DNA from: Iris pallida | Lineage: Eukaryota > Streptophyta > Magnoliopsida > Asparagales > Iridaceae | Direction of reading: 5' to 3' | NCBI GenBank assembly: GCA_029216955.1 | Contig: JANAVB010004104.1 | Coordinates: forward strand, 124,001 to 188,000 | Length of the DNA stretch: 64,000 bases | In this document: one piece after another, positions 32,646-46,200 of the stretch | Layout of the letters: each line of letters opens with the position of its first letter | Position numbering within the stretch: the stretch's first letter is position 1 | The notes under the pieces: generated by a model | Told to the model about the DNA's origin: nothing | The model's database searches: none | What the model saw: the letters and a program-made list of their open reading frames with translations, nothing else | Translations under genes and position numbers: made by a program

Positions 32646-35600
32646 TTGCCTCCCCAAGGCACACAGTACAACAAGGCCAGAGCTCAGGGCCCGGGACAGA
32701 ACTATGGACAGGCATTCTCACTTGCTGTTGAGGATATAGAGACAGAGGCGGAGGTCATAGCAGGTATGGTTCTAGTTGCATCTTTTCCTGCTATTATATT
32801 ATTTGATACTGGAGCCACTCATTCATTCATAGCCACTAGTTTTGCCACTAGACACAGCATTCCCATCACACCCTTAGCTAAGAATGTTAGAATCCTCACT
32901 GGAGGAGGAGTTGTACCTATTAGTGGTATTTGTAGACTTTGTCCTGTAGTAATAAATGGCAGAGAGATGATGTCACGACTTCTTGTATTCCCTATGCCGA
33001 CATTCGATGTGGTTCTTGGAATGGACTGGTTGAGCCAGCATTTCGCTCTTATAGACTGCCATAGGAGCAGTATTATCTTTAGACCACCGAATGCGGCGGA
33101 GTTTGAGTTCACCAAAGAAGACGGAGATAGTTGTGATGCACCCACAGCGGGGACTCATATGATGATGCAGGACGCCCCTCAGCACCCTATTATCACCGAG
33201 TTCGAGGATGTATTCCCCGAGGATTTGCCTGGACTACCACCCGACCGTGATATTGAGTTTTCTATTGAGCTTATTCCCGGAGCAGAGCCTATTTCATCTC
33301 GAGTATATCGTCTGGCACCCAAGGAGTTGGTTGAGATGAAGACGCAGATTGATGACTTGTTAGAGAAGGGATTTATTCGTGCTAGTGCGTCACCATGGGG
33401 AGCACCCGTTCTTTTTGTGCCTAAGAAAGACGGGACAGTGCGCATGTGCATTGACTACAGAGCGTTGAATGCAGTGAGGGTGAAGAACAAGTATCCCTTG
33501 CCGCGTATAGACGATCTATTCGATCAACTGAGTGGAGCAAAAGTATTCTCCAAGATTGACTTACGATCGGGCTATCACCAGTTGAAGGTTCGGAAGGAAG
33601 ACATTGCCAAGACGGCTTTTCGATCGAGGTATGGACACTACGAGTTCTTGGTCATGCCCTTCGGTTTGACCAATGCACCCGCGGTCTTCATGAATTTAAT
33701 GAACAAGATCTTCCACCAATACTTGGACAAATTTGTAGTCATCTTTATAGACGATATCTTGATTTACTCCAAGAGTCAAGAGGAGCACGAGCAGCATCTA
33801 CGGATCGTTTTGGGGACATTGAGGAATGAGCGACTTTTCGCGAAGCTTAGCAAGTGTGACTTCTTTCTCAAGGAAGTATCATTTCTTGGTCATATTGTTA
33901 CGGGCGATGGTATATCGGTAGACCCAGAGAAGATTGAAGCAGTCAAATCATGGCCCGCTCCCACCACAGCTTCAGAAGTGAGAAGTTTCCTCGGACTTGC
34001 GGGTTACTACCGACGGTTCGTAGAAGATTTCTCCCGAATAGCGGGGCCTATGACTCGATTGACTTGCAAGGACCAGGAGTTTATATGGACAGAAGAGTGT
34101 CAAGCCACTTTTGACGAGTTGAAGAAGCGGTTGATCACAGCACCGATCTTGACGCTACCGTCGGGCCCAGGAGGATTTGTGATCTACAGCGACGCATCCG
34201 GGAAGGGATTAGGATGTGTATTGATGCAGCATGGTCGTGTAGTAGCATATGCATCACGACAGTTGAGAGTGCATGAGAAGAATTATCCAACCCACGATCT
34301 AGAGCTCGCAGCGGTTATCTTTGCTTTGAAGCTATGGAGTACACTACTTGTATGGCGAGAAGGTTGATATCTACACTGATCATAAGAGCCTCAAGTACGT
34401 GTTTACACAAAAGGAGTTGAATATGCGACAGCGACGTTGGTTGGAGTTGATGAAGGATTATGAGATCGAGCTACATTATCATCCGAGCAAGGCTAATGTC
34501 GTGGCAGACGCATTGAACCGCAAGCCCATGGCTCACTTTTTGACCACACAGAAGGAATTGATTAGAGACTTGGAGCAGCTTGGTATTGAGGTAGTATTGC
34601 CGGGAGCAGACGGCGTATTAGCCAACCTTCAAGTGCAATCATCATTAGTGGAGCGCATCAAGGCAGCATTGCCTAACGATGCTAGATTTCAACGGCTGAG
34701 GGCGAGGACTGAAGCAGGAGAGCAGACAGGATTGAGGATCCACACTGATGGGACATTGCGATGTGGTGATCGCATTTATGTTCCCAATGGAGATCTACGA
34801 CAGGAGCTGATGGAAGAGGCTCACAGTTCGACTTACTCTATTCATCCCGGAGGGACCAAGATGTATCGTGATCTACGACAGTATTATTGGTGGCACGGAA
34901 TGAAGCGGGAGATAGCTCGTTTCGTTGCCAAGTGCTTGGTATGCCAACAAGTAAAGGCGGAGCACCAGAGGACGGCCGGATTATTGCAGCCGCTACCCAT
35001 TCCCGAGTGGAAGTGGGAGCACATTACCATGGATTTCGTCACGGGTTTTCCTCGGAGTCCTAGAGGACGTGACGCAGTATGGGTGATTGTTGATAGACTT
35101 ACGAAGTCAGCACATTTCTTGCCTTTTAGAGTGGGCCAGTCGACTGAGGTATTGGCGGAGATGTATATGGAGCAGATTGTGAGATTGCATGGTGTGCCAG
35201 TTAGCATTGTGTCGGACCGTGACTCGAGATTCACCTCGCACTTTTGGAGGAGCATGCAAGAGAGTTTGGGCACTCGATTGAAGTTTAGCACATCGTACCA
35301 TCCGCAGACAGACGGCCAGTCGGAGCGTACCATTCAGACGCTAGAGGATATGTTGAGAGCGTGTATGCTTGATTTTGGCGGTTCGTGGGAGGACCATCTT
35401 CATCTTGTGGAGTTTTCCTACAACAATAGCTATCAAGCGAGCATTCAGATGGCTCCGTTTGAAGCATTGTATGGTAGGAAGTGTCGGTCTCCTGTTTGTT
35501 GGAGCGACATAGGAGAGCGACAGCTATTGGGTCCCGAGTTGGTCTTGAGCACAGTGAAGACAGTGAAGAAGATTCAGGACCACCTGCGAGCAACGCAGGA

Positions 35601-36090
35601 TCGTCAGAAGCAGTGGGCAGATAACCGTCGTCGACCCTTGGAGTTCAAAGAGGGTGACCACGTGTTCTTGAAGATATCCCCCACTAGAGGCACGATTCGA
35701 TTCGGAGGACGTGGCAAGTTGAGTCCAAGGTACATCGGCCCTTTCGATGTCTTGGAACGTGTTGGAGAGGTTGCCTACAGATTGGCATTGCCACCGTCAC
35801 TAGAGGGAGTACATGACGTATTCCATGTATCTCAGCTGAGGAGGTACGTGGCAGACAGCAATCATGTGCTTGATCACTCCGAGATCACAGTGGGACCGAG
35901 TTTGTCGTACGAAGAGCAACCGGTGGGTATCCTCGATCGCCGAGTGAAGGTGTTGCGGAACCAATCTATTCCATTGGTTCGCGTGGCATGGAAGCATCAC
36001 TCGCCAGGGGAGTCTACTTGGGAGCGCGAGGACGACATCCGAAACCGTTACCCGTATTTGTTCGAAGGCGAAGGTATGTCTTGTGGTTGA
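32646..36090 (+). pseudogene. GypF pol: PR, RT, RNase H, integrase, chromodomain, one frameshift
   Basis: Domains in order: aspartic protease ([10 protein letters not shown], about 32800), RT ([32 protein letters not shown] at about 33750), RNase H (IYSDAS, then YTDHKSLKY), the integrase HHCC zinc region ([19 protein letters not shown]), the D,D,E core ([27 protein letters not shown]), and a C-terminal chromodomain ([24 protein letters not shown]). An extra base near 34337, between RNase H motifs, puts the rest in another frame. The stop is at 36088-36090, 82 nt before the PPT. The chromodomain places it among chromoviruses. The Tekay/Del lineage is inferred from RT and integrase text and the 3-kb LTRs. 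Confidence 0.93.
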
Positions 36091-36147
36091 GTTTTTTTTA
36101 AATTGCTATTATTTCCATGCATTGCATTGATCCCCCGACTTTATTTT

Positions 36148-36184
36148 AATTTCGAGGACGAAATTTTCTTTAAGTTGGGTAGGA
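36148..36184 (+). other. GypF inverted repeat and polypurine tract
   Basis: 36148-36165 is AATTTCG-AGGA-CGAAATT, a perfect inverted repeat. 36172-36184 (AAGTTGGGTAGGA) is the PPT abutting the LTR. Both are repeated before the 3' LTR of LardH (63121-63156). Confidence 0.8.
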
Positions 36185-39100
36185 TGTAAACCCCCATATT
36201 TTTATATTGATTTTTATAAATCAAATTAATTTGTTACGCATATATTTATGAATTTTACTACTATTAAGTTATTGGTAAAATTTAGCTTGTGTGTATATAT
36301 ATACATTATTATATGTGTACTTGATAATATTTCTATTAAATATAGTGTACAACAAATTCTAGAATTTTAGAAAATTATTGATAATTTTTAGGAATTTATT
36401 TGCCTACTTAAAAGTATTTACAAACATATTTGATATATATATATGTATATATATATATAATTAGTTGTTATAAAAATATTAATAATAATAATAATGATGA
36501 TAAAAAAACGATAACAGTAACACCCACAATAGGGGAAGGGGGGCGGTCCAGCAGTGGACAATGGTCCAATGTGAATAAGTTAAAAAAAAAGAAAAAAAAA
36601 GAAAGGGCAATACTATTATACTGATGGTGGCCGTGACCCCACCATCAGCAGTGGGCGACCCCCTACTAACAAAGCCCGACCCCCACAAGTTATTAGCCAG
36701 CAGCTTTAGCTGCTCACGTGGGAACCCGACCCCACCACAAAGAAATTCCTCAGCAGCTCTTCTATAGCTGCAATCCAATTAGAATAGGAACCCGAGCACA
36801 ACCCGAGAAGCCCAATTTGGTTATTTCGAAACCCACTAGTATTAGGTTTTGTTAGAACTTTGTATATATACAACTTTCTCCACAAACAACGAAACCCTAA
36901 TCTTCCAAAACGAAAGTTGGAGCTGATTATACCCTCTTCGTCTTCGACTTCGTTCCACCAGCAACGGAGTTTTGTGCGCGACGAACGAAGCTTTAGAAGT
37001 CAGCCCCGCGTCACCCACGGAGCAGTTTTCCCACTCAAGGTACCCAACTTCCCCGTTCGATTTCTCTCTCGATTCTAGTCCATTTTTAGATCCGTAAATT
37101 TCTGTAGAAAGCCCTCATGACCCTCTTCAAGATCACCGAGGTAGATTTTGACATGGCCATCCAACTTGCTCGAAAAATCGAGACTAAGTTGGAAAAAAAA
37201 CCCACTTTTCTGAATCCCGAAAACTGTTTAGAAACGCCAACTTGTCGACCACTTTACTTGCTGTTCATTAACCTTCTGTAAAAACTAATTGAAGACATTT
37301 GAAGACAAACTAACCATGATGGAAACGTAACTGGTAGATTTGTATTTTGATTTACATGTGTGTATTAATTCCATGTTAAACTTGTGTCAAAAACTGTTTT
37401 CTAAGATATTAAATTCTGGAATTTTTGTCCGATACGACGTCGCCCCGACAAACCGGACGACGTGGTCGTGCGTTATACGCATCGAAAGACGCGTATGGAC
37501 GTTGCGGATATGTGGGAACTGACGGAACTCAGTTTCGTCGCGTGTGTGCGACGAAATCAACGCGTATCCGTCGAAATACCCCCGTATCGGCGTTTTACAA
37601 ACTTGTCCATAACTTTGTGTACAGTCATCGAATCGAGACAAAACTTGCGCCAACAGGTCCGGATCGAAATTCTGGTCCTGCATGCCAAGTTTGGTTTGAT
37701 TCTGAGAAGGTCGAATCGGGACCCACTTTTGGCGGGCCCGCAACCCACTCAAACGGGCGATTTTGTACACGGCTCCTCGGAATCCAAAACTGGACATACC
37801 GTTGAGTTCCTCTCCTCAAACTAAAATCGTAGACATGTAGTTTGACGACTTTAGAGACCGTAGACTTCGGCACGCATTTCGGTGCAAAGCGGGTCCAACG
37901 GCGGACATCGTTTTGACCCGAAATTACGATTTTGCCCCTGTTCCGGAATTCGACTTTTGGACAGGCGTTTCCTAGGTATATCTTCTTCACCGAGACCATT
38001 TTTGTTGTTTGTTTCAGAGTTTGGAGTCATCTGTGATTTGTGAGTTTTTGGTGCAGACACTTGCTACTTTTGGACTTGCCACTTTGTACCACCAGGCAAG
38101 ATACCTTGCCACCCTACTCTGTGATTATTATATTCTTATTTTCAGTTGTTATTTTTGCATTGTTTCATGATATTTAAACTGTGCGTCCAAGTCACACTTG
38201 GGTGCAAGCGACTCTATCGGTCGTCTTTCTTGCTTTATTTATTCTCTTGCATTGACCTAGTTTATTGACCACCCACTGATGATGAGGTATTGGTATATCT
38301 CATACGGCCTTGACACTTGATGTATCACATGATGTGAGTCACATGTAGGACACGTTTCCGCGTAGTCGGCTGGCCACCGGTACGTATGGAGCGTGCGACG
38401 GATAGGAGTAACTGCCAATAGAATTGCGTGATAGAAGACTTGACAGTTATTAGAGGTTCATATCAGTCATGGAGATGACGATACTAGGCATTGGGTGGGG
38501 AGAACAATACCTGACGTATTGGCTTCTTTACACTTCCATGATTACCTGTGCGCTCCGCCGGAGACGCAGGTTCCAGGTGCCCTCTGACGTTATCCAGAGC
38601 GTTATGGACGTAGCCCCTTGCACATGGCGCCCTCTGACGCTTCCCCAGCGTTATGGACGTAGGCCCCTGGTACCCTCTATGGGAACTATGTCGATCCTAT
38701 TTTCAGCCAGGGCTCATGCGTCGAAGGATTGTATCTCAACTGCATATTCACAGTAGAATGGTCAGGAACCCGATTGCATGCATCTCTTTTTCTCTTATTA
38801 TCTTATCACAGTTTATATGGCATGGTGTTTTCTTGTATCTTGCTATGTCCCCTGAGGACCTGGTTATCTCTCCAGGTTTAGAGGATTTTCCACAGGAGTA
38901 CGGAGCGGCATTGGAGCTATCTTATATTGATGATGAGGCAGTGCCTTATGATTCCTAGTCTATTTCTTATCTGAGACAGTTGTAGACATTATTTTACATC
39001 TCTTTTCTTTATATTTTGTGGAGGTCGGACTCCTATCTCGTGAGACTATTTTCAAAGCTGTTTGGAGTGAGTTTGTTCACCCGGCTATCTTTTGATACTC

Positions 39101-39295
39101 TTATTTATTTATTTGGACTTCATTATCTTCTGTGTTGAGCTGTGATGAGATTAGATATGTTATTCTGGCCTGTGATTATTTATTTACAGCTTATGTGCAT
39201 ATGCGAGGATTCTAGATATTAGAGTATTCTTCGTATATATGCAGCTGGCATGTTCACGTACTTGGTCCTATGTATTTTGGGACTGGGGTGTTACA
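36185..39295 (+). repeat. GypF 3' LTR (3111 bp)
   Basis: Partner of 28052-31165 with the same internal landmarks: TATA at 36863, intron candidate 37040-38017, island 37829-37978, stem-loop 38409-38449. It ends GGGGTGTTACA and is followed by the CTGGT duplication. Confidence 0.93.
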
Positions 39296-39300
39296 CTGGT

Positions 39301-42114
39301 AGAGCTTCAATATTCGGGTAGCTGTTTCACATGGATCAAATCTAAGCAGGATGGCCGTCGGGGTTCCAGATTGGACCGAGTCCTGGTAGATAATGCCTGG
39401 TTAGATATGGCGCCGCTATCATCGGTTGAGCACTTAAATCGAGCAGAATCAGACCACGCTCCATTGCTGACCAAATTCAAATCGAATGTGGCAGTAGGCA
39501 AAAAGTAGTTTCGATTCTTAGATTTCTGGGTCAAACATGAAGGATTCAAAGCTTTAATAGAACAAGCCTGGTTCTCTATCGATCATAAACTTGCTATTAC
39601 GCGGGTAGCTCTTCGACTTGAGGCTTGCAGAAAGGTTCTTTCAACCTGGAGTCGGCTCACGTATGGAGATATATTCCAACAGGTTAAATCTGCGGAAGAT
39701 GATGTCTTGGCAGCAGAGATTCTCCATGAACAGCACAACACTATGGAGAGCCATCAACAGTTATCCAGGGCGACCGCAATCCTAAAGCAACGGGTTAGCA
39801 TAGAGGAGGCTTATTGGAAACAGAAGTCTAGAATGAAATGGGACCTGCAAGGTGATAAAAACACTGCATATTTTCATGGGTGTGTGACAAATCAAAAACG
39901 GTCATTGCAAATTCATTCTATCACTAAGGAGGATGGGACTGTTTTGAAAGATAAACTTGAGATACATGCCTATGCCAAAGAGTTTTACTCTCAACTATAT
40001 CAGAGAGGTACCATCCACGAGGACCTGGAGATGATCGAGAACATACCTTGCCTGGTGACAGAGGAGGAGAATGATAAGCTGATTGCCCCTCCTTCTTCGG
40101 AAGAAATTTTGGAGACCATTAAATCGCTTGACAAAAATAGTACGCCAGGGCCAGATGGGTTCACTCCACTGTTTTTCCTTTCATGCTGGGATATCATTGG
40201 TCAGGACATGACTGAGGCTATGGGACTTTTTGTGGATGGCTTTGCTTTGCCCCGCTCATTCACCAATACTTCTATGGTTCTGATACCGAAGGTGAAGCAG
40301 GCCAAATATCTCGGAGAGTATCGGCCAATCAGCTTGTGCTCGGTGATGAACAAGGTAATTTCTAAACTCTTGTCTCGTCGATTAGCTCCTATGCTGCCAC
40401 GTCTTATTTCACCCGAACAGAGCGGGTTTGTTCAAGGTAGAGAAATTGTCGACAATATTCTCCTAGCACAGGAAATGATGGCTCGTATGAACAAGAAGAA
40501 TAGAGGTGGGAATGTGGCTATTAAACTAGATATGATGAAGGCCTATGATAGGGTCGATTGGAGATTTCTACTGAAGGTGCTTCGAAAATTTGGGTTTCAT
40601 AATAAATGGGTTGACATGATGTTGCGGCTTGTCAACAATGTCTGGTATGCGCCTCTTATCAATGGAGAGTCGACAGAGTATTTCCAGGCTTATCGTGGAG
40701 TTCGGCAGGGTGATCCACTCTCTCCTGCTCTGTTTATTCTTGCGGCGGAGGTTCTATCGCGAAGTTTGAAGCAACTACCACAGTCTGATGGATTCACTAC
40801 TTTCATTTCTCCTCGCGGTTGTCCTCCAATTACTCATTTGGCTTACGCAGATGATATTCTGCTATTCTCAGCTGGAGATGTTCAATCTGTCGCTAAGATT
40901 ACTGAGTTATTAACGCGATATGAGCAAGCTTCTGGGCAGTTGATCAATAAGGCAAAGTCATCTATCTTTATGTCAACAGCAGTTCTTCAGGAAAGAGGCT
41001 CTGAACTGGCTCAAAGAATAGGCTTTAGTATTGGCTCCCCGCCATTTACTTACCTAGGGTGTCCTCTTATGGCAGGAAGACGTAATGGGGGCATGTACGA
41101 GGAGCTACTCAATCGTATTCGGAGCAAGGTTAAAGGTTGGCACAACAAAATTCTTTCACCTGGTGGGAAGCTTGTGTTAATTAAATCAGTTCTCACGTCC
41201 ATCCCTGTGTACACGTTAGCGGCTTGTAATCCCCCTATTGCGGTTTTGCATCGACTGGAGGCTATGTTCTCTAGTTTTTTTGGGGTAGTCAAGATGGTGT
41301 TGTGAAGAAGACATGGCTGGGTTGGGATCGAATTGCTAGAACTAAACAAGAAGGGGGGCTAGGGGTTAAAAGACTGGAGGATATGATGCATGCTTTCACT
41401 ATAAAGCTATGGTGGAAATTTTTGACTCAAGAGAGCTTATGGACAACATTCTTCAAAGCTAAATATTGTACTAATAGTAGTCCTTCTAATGTAGTGCTTA
41501 CATCTAATGCCTCCCATGTTTGGAAGAGATTGATTGCGGGAAGAGGAATGGCTCAACATAGAATCAACTATGTTAATGATATCTGGAGTTGGGGCCATAA
41601 TCAGTCGGGCAAGTTTACACTAGCATCTGCTTGGGACATAGCAAGGGTACACAGGCCAGTCCTATCAAACTTTACTCATATCTGGAGTACTTGTATACCA
41701 ATCAAATGGTCGGTATTGCTTTGGAGAATTCTGCATAACAAGTTACCTACTGATGACAATATTACCCGTCTTGGGTATAGCCTGGCTTCCAAATGTTACT
41801 GTTGTGAAGATAGTCATTCCGAGTCATTGGAACACTTGATGAATCAAAGTGAGAAGGCTAAGGCAGTGTGGGGAGCTGTTCAATCTGCTTACGGAGTGAG
41901 GTCTCGAGGGCGCACACTAGCTGAGCGGCTTCGAGATTGGTGGAGGAAAAAGAAAAAGCACAAGAAAGAGATTGTGGCAGCGGCAGTGTTATGGGTACTT
42001 TGGAAAGACAGAAACAAATGGAGGTACGAGAACTACTCATATGATGCTAACAAGTTGATTGCAGAAGCCCACAGACAGGTGGAGAAGGCTACAATCCGAT
42101 GTAGGCACAAATAG
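39301..42114 (+). pseudogene. LINE B ORF2, main part: end of endonuclease, RT, zf-RVT
   Basis: After GypF the endonuclease ends in SDHAPLL (about 39448). A TAG at 39506-39508 interrupts KK/FRFLDFW. RT follows with KSLDKNSTPGPDGFTPLFF, EYRPISLCSVMNKVISK, QSGFVQGREIVDNILLAQE, GVRQGDPLSPALF and the catalytic YADD (about 40845). A one-base loss in a T run near 41277 shifts the frame. The C-terminus then gives a zf-RVT segment (CYCCEDSHSESLEH) and ends at 42114. RT copies LINE RNA at the nicked target (family knowledge). Only two lesions suggest moderate age. Confidence 0.92.
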
Positions 42115-42165
42115 TGTCTTTTTTGTACTGGTTTTACCTTACTATTAATAAAATTTTGGAGTTGG

Positions 42166-42168
<3 letters not shown>

Positions 42169-42231
<63 letters not shown>
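42169..42231. repeat. (TA)n tail of LINE B
   Basis: About 63 bp of pure TA follow the LINE B 3' end in place of poly(A). LINE A has the same kind of tail. Confidence 0.9.
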
Positions 42232-42235
<4 letters not shown>

Positions 42236-43166
42236 TAATATGATACAATATGATACTTAGGAAAACACATCCCTAAACACATAGAAAATCTGAGATTAAA
42301 TATTAAAACAACATCTAATCAATATATAATAAATCCACATGTGTCCTAATAGGATTTTTCCCACTAGGACACGATCCTACAGATAGGACACATCTACAAG
42401 TCTCCAAATGGACCCAAAACGGACACAAATGGAGACACAACCATGGGGGTCATTCCTATGGGTCAAAATCAACCTAATTAGAGAATTGAGAAGGAGAAGG
42501 GATTTATACCTCCCGATGATTCGAATCGAAGAAAAAGCTTTCCAATGCGCCACCGACACGTAGGAACCCCGAATGGACACGAACGAGCTCCAACTCCTCC
42601 CAAACTTGGCTAGTTTCCTCCTTGGCTTGAGTGGAGAAGGAAAGAAGAAGGTTGGGTGGAGAAATGGAAGGATATGGTGGAGAAATGATTAGGGATTGCT
42701 CTCTAGAAATTTGGGGAAGAACTAGAGAGAGAAAAATGAAGTGGAAAGAAATGACATGTGTCTCTCTCCAACCCCTAGCTAGGGCCGACCATGTATGGCT
42801 GATTTCCCCTTATTTTACAAACTCTAAAATACCACCACTAGCCTATTTAATTAAATATTAGGAATGGGTTTAAGTCGGGGCTAGCTTAGTCATTCCAACA
42901 TACTAATCCAATTAATCATAACCAAAATAAATTAGCCTAGTCACTAACTAAAATATTTTTATCATGTAGGCCATGGCTAACTAATGTGTGGGTCCCACTA
43001 GAGTCAAAACTATTTCGTGGTCCCCGATACAAGTCGGATTGAGTTGAAATTCGAATCCGACTCAAATAACCCCAAAATAATATTATAAATAAATAAATAA
43101 TCCCAAAATAATTCTAAGGTGGTAAAATGACCAAAATATCCCTATTTATGAAAACTGAGGGTGACA
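42232..43166 (-). repeat. GypD 3' LTR, U3 side
   Basis: In coding sense it starts TGTCACCCTCAG at 43166, directly after a polypurine tract, and runs to the LINE B insertion. A CT-rich leader (about 42750-42600) is followed by a donor-like GGGAG/GTATAA near 42510, paralleling the leaders of GypC, GypF and LardH. The 43080-43166 segment is AT-rich. Confidence 0.75.
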
Positions 43167-43182
43167 AATGTACCCACCTTAA
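43167..43182 (-). other. GypD polypurine tract
   Basis: Minus-strand TTAAGGTGGGTACATT precedes the LTR start. The nearby TTTGAGGACAA is a decayed form of the inverted repeat seen in GypF and GypC. Confidence 0.6.
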
Positions 43183-43253
43183 AAAAAATTGTCCTCAAAA
43201 TTAAAACAAACAAACACGGAATTCACAAGCAGAAACATAAAAAAAATTATACC

Positions 43254-46200
43254 TCAGGGCTCGAAGAGATAAGGGAAACGCTCCCACATGTCTTCCTCTC
43301 TCTCCCAGGTAGACTCACCTGGAGAGGTGCCTCCATGTAACACGAACCAAGGGTATAACCTGGTTCTGGAGCACCTTCTCCCTACGATCCCGAATCTCCA
43401 CTGGCTGCTCTGGATAGTGAAGAGTAGGCCCTACCTCGATCGCTGAATGGTCCAATACATGGCTGGGGTCCATCACGTACCATCTCAGTTGCGACACATG
43501 GAACACGTTGTGTGCCCCCTCTAGCGTAGGTGACAAGTCTAGTCGATAAGCCACTGCACCGACCCTCTCAAGGATAGTAAAAGCGATGTAGCGCGGACTA
43601 AGCTTTCCGCCTCTGCCAAAGCGAATCATGTCCCGTGTCGGAGAAATCTTCAGGAACACCAAAGCACCAGCCTAGACATAAAACAAACTCAGCACACAAG
43701 ACAAACAAAATCACAAGCATCATAAATAGGAACTGAAACTAACCTCGAACTCTAACGGTCTCCGGTGGCTATCGGCCCAATGCCGCTGCCTATCCTGAGC
43801 CATCCGAAGTCTGTCTCTAATCAACTTGACCTTCTCAGATGCATCCACTACAATCTCCGGTCCAAGCAGCACTCTTTCGCCAACATCGTCCCATGACAAG
43901 GGAGTACGACATCTCCGTCCGTATAGAGCCTCGAATGGCGACATCTCTATACTGGCCTGATAGCTGTTGTTGTAAGCAAACTCTATCAGGTGAAGATGGT
44001 CCTCCCAAGAATCTCCGAAATCAAGCACACACATGCAAAGCATATCCTCCAAAGTCTGGATAGTCCTCTTCGACTGCCCATCTGTCTGGAGGTGATAAGC
44101 GGTACTAAACTTGAGCGAGGTGCCCAAGCTAGCCTACAAATTCCTCTAGAAGTGGAAAGTGAAACGACTGTCCCGGTCTGAAACTATGCTCACAGGAACC
44201 CCATACAATCAAACGATCTGACGAACGTACATCTCTGCCAACCTCTCCGTAGACAATCCCACCTTGAAAGGTAAAAAGTGGGCCGATTTGGTCAATCTAT
44301 CAACTATGACCCAAATCGCGTCTTTTCCTCCTGGAGATCGTGGAAGTTCGGATACAAAGTCCATGGTGATGTGCTTCCACTTCCACTCAGGAATGGGTAG
44401 TGGCTGTAGCAACCCACCAGGACTCTGTCTCTCGGCCTTCACCTGCTGACATACCAAGCAGCGAGATACAAACTGAGCTACCTCGCGCTTCATGCCGTAC
44501 CACCAAACGTGCTCCCTCATATCTCTGTACATCTTGTTGGCACTAGGATGCATAGAGTACTGAGAGCGATGTGCCTCCTGAAGAACCTTCTCCCGAAGCT
44601 CCCCACTCGGAACGCACAGTCTAGCACCGTGCCGCAGCGACCCATCTTCGGCAATAGAGAAGTCATCGAAAAAACCTGCACGTACCTGCTTCGTGATGCT
44701 CCTCAGGGAAACATCATCATACTGTGCTGATCTGACTCTGTCCATCAACTTAGACTGAATCTGTAAGCCCCACATCTGCACCTCCATGCCCGAAATAATC
44801 ACCTCGATTCCCAAAATGTCCAGGTCAGCTAAAAGATGATGATCTGCTGTCAGATACATAGTTACTGGATATCTGCTCAAGGCATCTGCAACTACGTTGG
44901 CCTTCCCTGGATGGTACTGCAAGGCGATATCGAAGTCCTTCATTTGCTCGAGCCAACGTCTCTGCCGCATGTTCAGCTCCTTCTGTGTGAACACATACTT
45001 CAAGCTCTTGTGATAAGTGAAGATCTCAACCCGCTCTCCATACAAGTAGTATTTCCACAACTTCATGGCAAAGATGACAGTGGCCAACTCCAGATCGTGA
45101 GTCGGGTAGTTCTTCTCATGAAGACGTAACTGTCTAGATGCATAGGCAATCACCTTTCCGTGTTGCTGAAGAACACAACCCAAACCCCTGCTAGAAGCGT
45201 CGCTGTAGGTCGAGAAACCACTGGTCCCAGATAGTAATGTCAAGATCGGAGCTGATGTTAACCTCTTCTTCAGCTCATCGAAGACGGCCTGACACTCCTC
45301 AGTCCAGACGAACTCTACGTCCTTCCTGGTGAGTCTAGTCATTGGCTTCGCAATCCGCAAGAAGTCCTGGACGAACTTCCGATAGTAGCCCACCAAACCC
45401 AGAAAGCTCCGAATCTCGACAACTGTACTAGGTGTAGACCAAGACTCTACCGCAACAATCTTTTTCTGGTCTACTGAGATCTCGTGCTCGGTCACAAAAT
45501 GACCCAAGAACTCGACCTGGTCCAGGAAGAACTCGTACTTCGAAAGCTTCCCGTACAACTGCTCCCACCTTAGAGTCTCGAGCACAATCCTCAGATGCTC
45601 CTCGTGCTCCTCCGGCGTCTTCGAGTAGACTAAGATGTCATCAATGAAGACCACCATGAACTTGTCAAGGTACTGATGAAATACCTTGTTTATCAAGTTC
45701 AAGAACACTGCTGGGGCGTTGGTCAACCCAAATGGCATGACAGTGAACTCGTACTGGCCGTACCGAGTCCGAAAAGCTGTCTTCGGAATGTCTTCCTACT
45801 TCACCTTCAGCTGATGATAACCGGACCTCAGGTCTATCTTCGAAAACACCCTAGCGCCGCTCAACTGATCGAACAAGTCATCAATCCTCGGCAATGGGTA
45901 CTTGTTCTTGATAGTGAGGTTGTTGAGCGCCCTGTAATCGATACACATGCGCATCGTACCATCATTCTTCGGTATAAATAGGACTGGCGCTCCCCAAGGT
46001 GATGAACTGGATATGATGAATCCCTTGTCTTGCAGCTCGTCGACCTGCTTCTTCAGCTCTGCCAACTCGCTGTTGTTGACCCTATAGATGTGCTGTGAAA
46101 TAGGCTCAGCGCCCGGCATTAAGTCTATAGAGAACTCAATATCTATATCTGACAGTATCCCAGGCAACTCTTCGAGAAAAACATCCATTAAATCAGCTAT

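Larger units (their letters stand above)
28052..39295 (+). mobile_element. GypF: near-complete Tekay-type chromovirus
   Basis: An 11.2-kb plus-strand element: LTRs 28052-31165 and 36185-39295, primer-like block 31173-31191, gag, protease, RT, RNase H, integrase, chromodomain, and a PPT at 36172-36184, flanked by CTGGT. All catalytic motifs I can inspect are present, but three frame breaks (near 32095, 32600-32650 and 34337) prevent a continuous polyprotein. It is the best preserved autonomous-type element here and a possible reference for the others. Confidence 0.93.
25981..42231 (+). mobile_element. LINE B: near full-length L1-type LINE split by GypF
   Basis: A plus-strand LINE begins with a GC-rich 5' UTR near 25981. 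It carries ORF1 (26083-27553) and ORF2 (27546-28051 and 39301-42114) and ends at CTATTAATAAAATTTTGG followed by a (TA)n tail (about 42169-42231). GypF interrupts ORF2 with an exact CTGGT duplication. Without GypF it is about 5 kb, which is normal for plant L1. TSDs cannot be defined because both flanks are TA repeats. One frameshift in ORF1, one stop and one frameshift in ORF2 are the only clear lesions. Confidence 0.9.

Noticed and set aside
42505..42515. GGTATAAATC on the minus strand as a GypD TATA box
   Set aside because: By position it matches the donor-like GGTA site after the CT-rich leader in related LTRs, so it is probably downstream of the true start.
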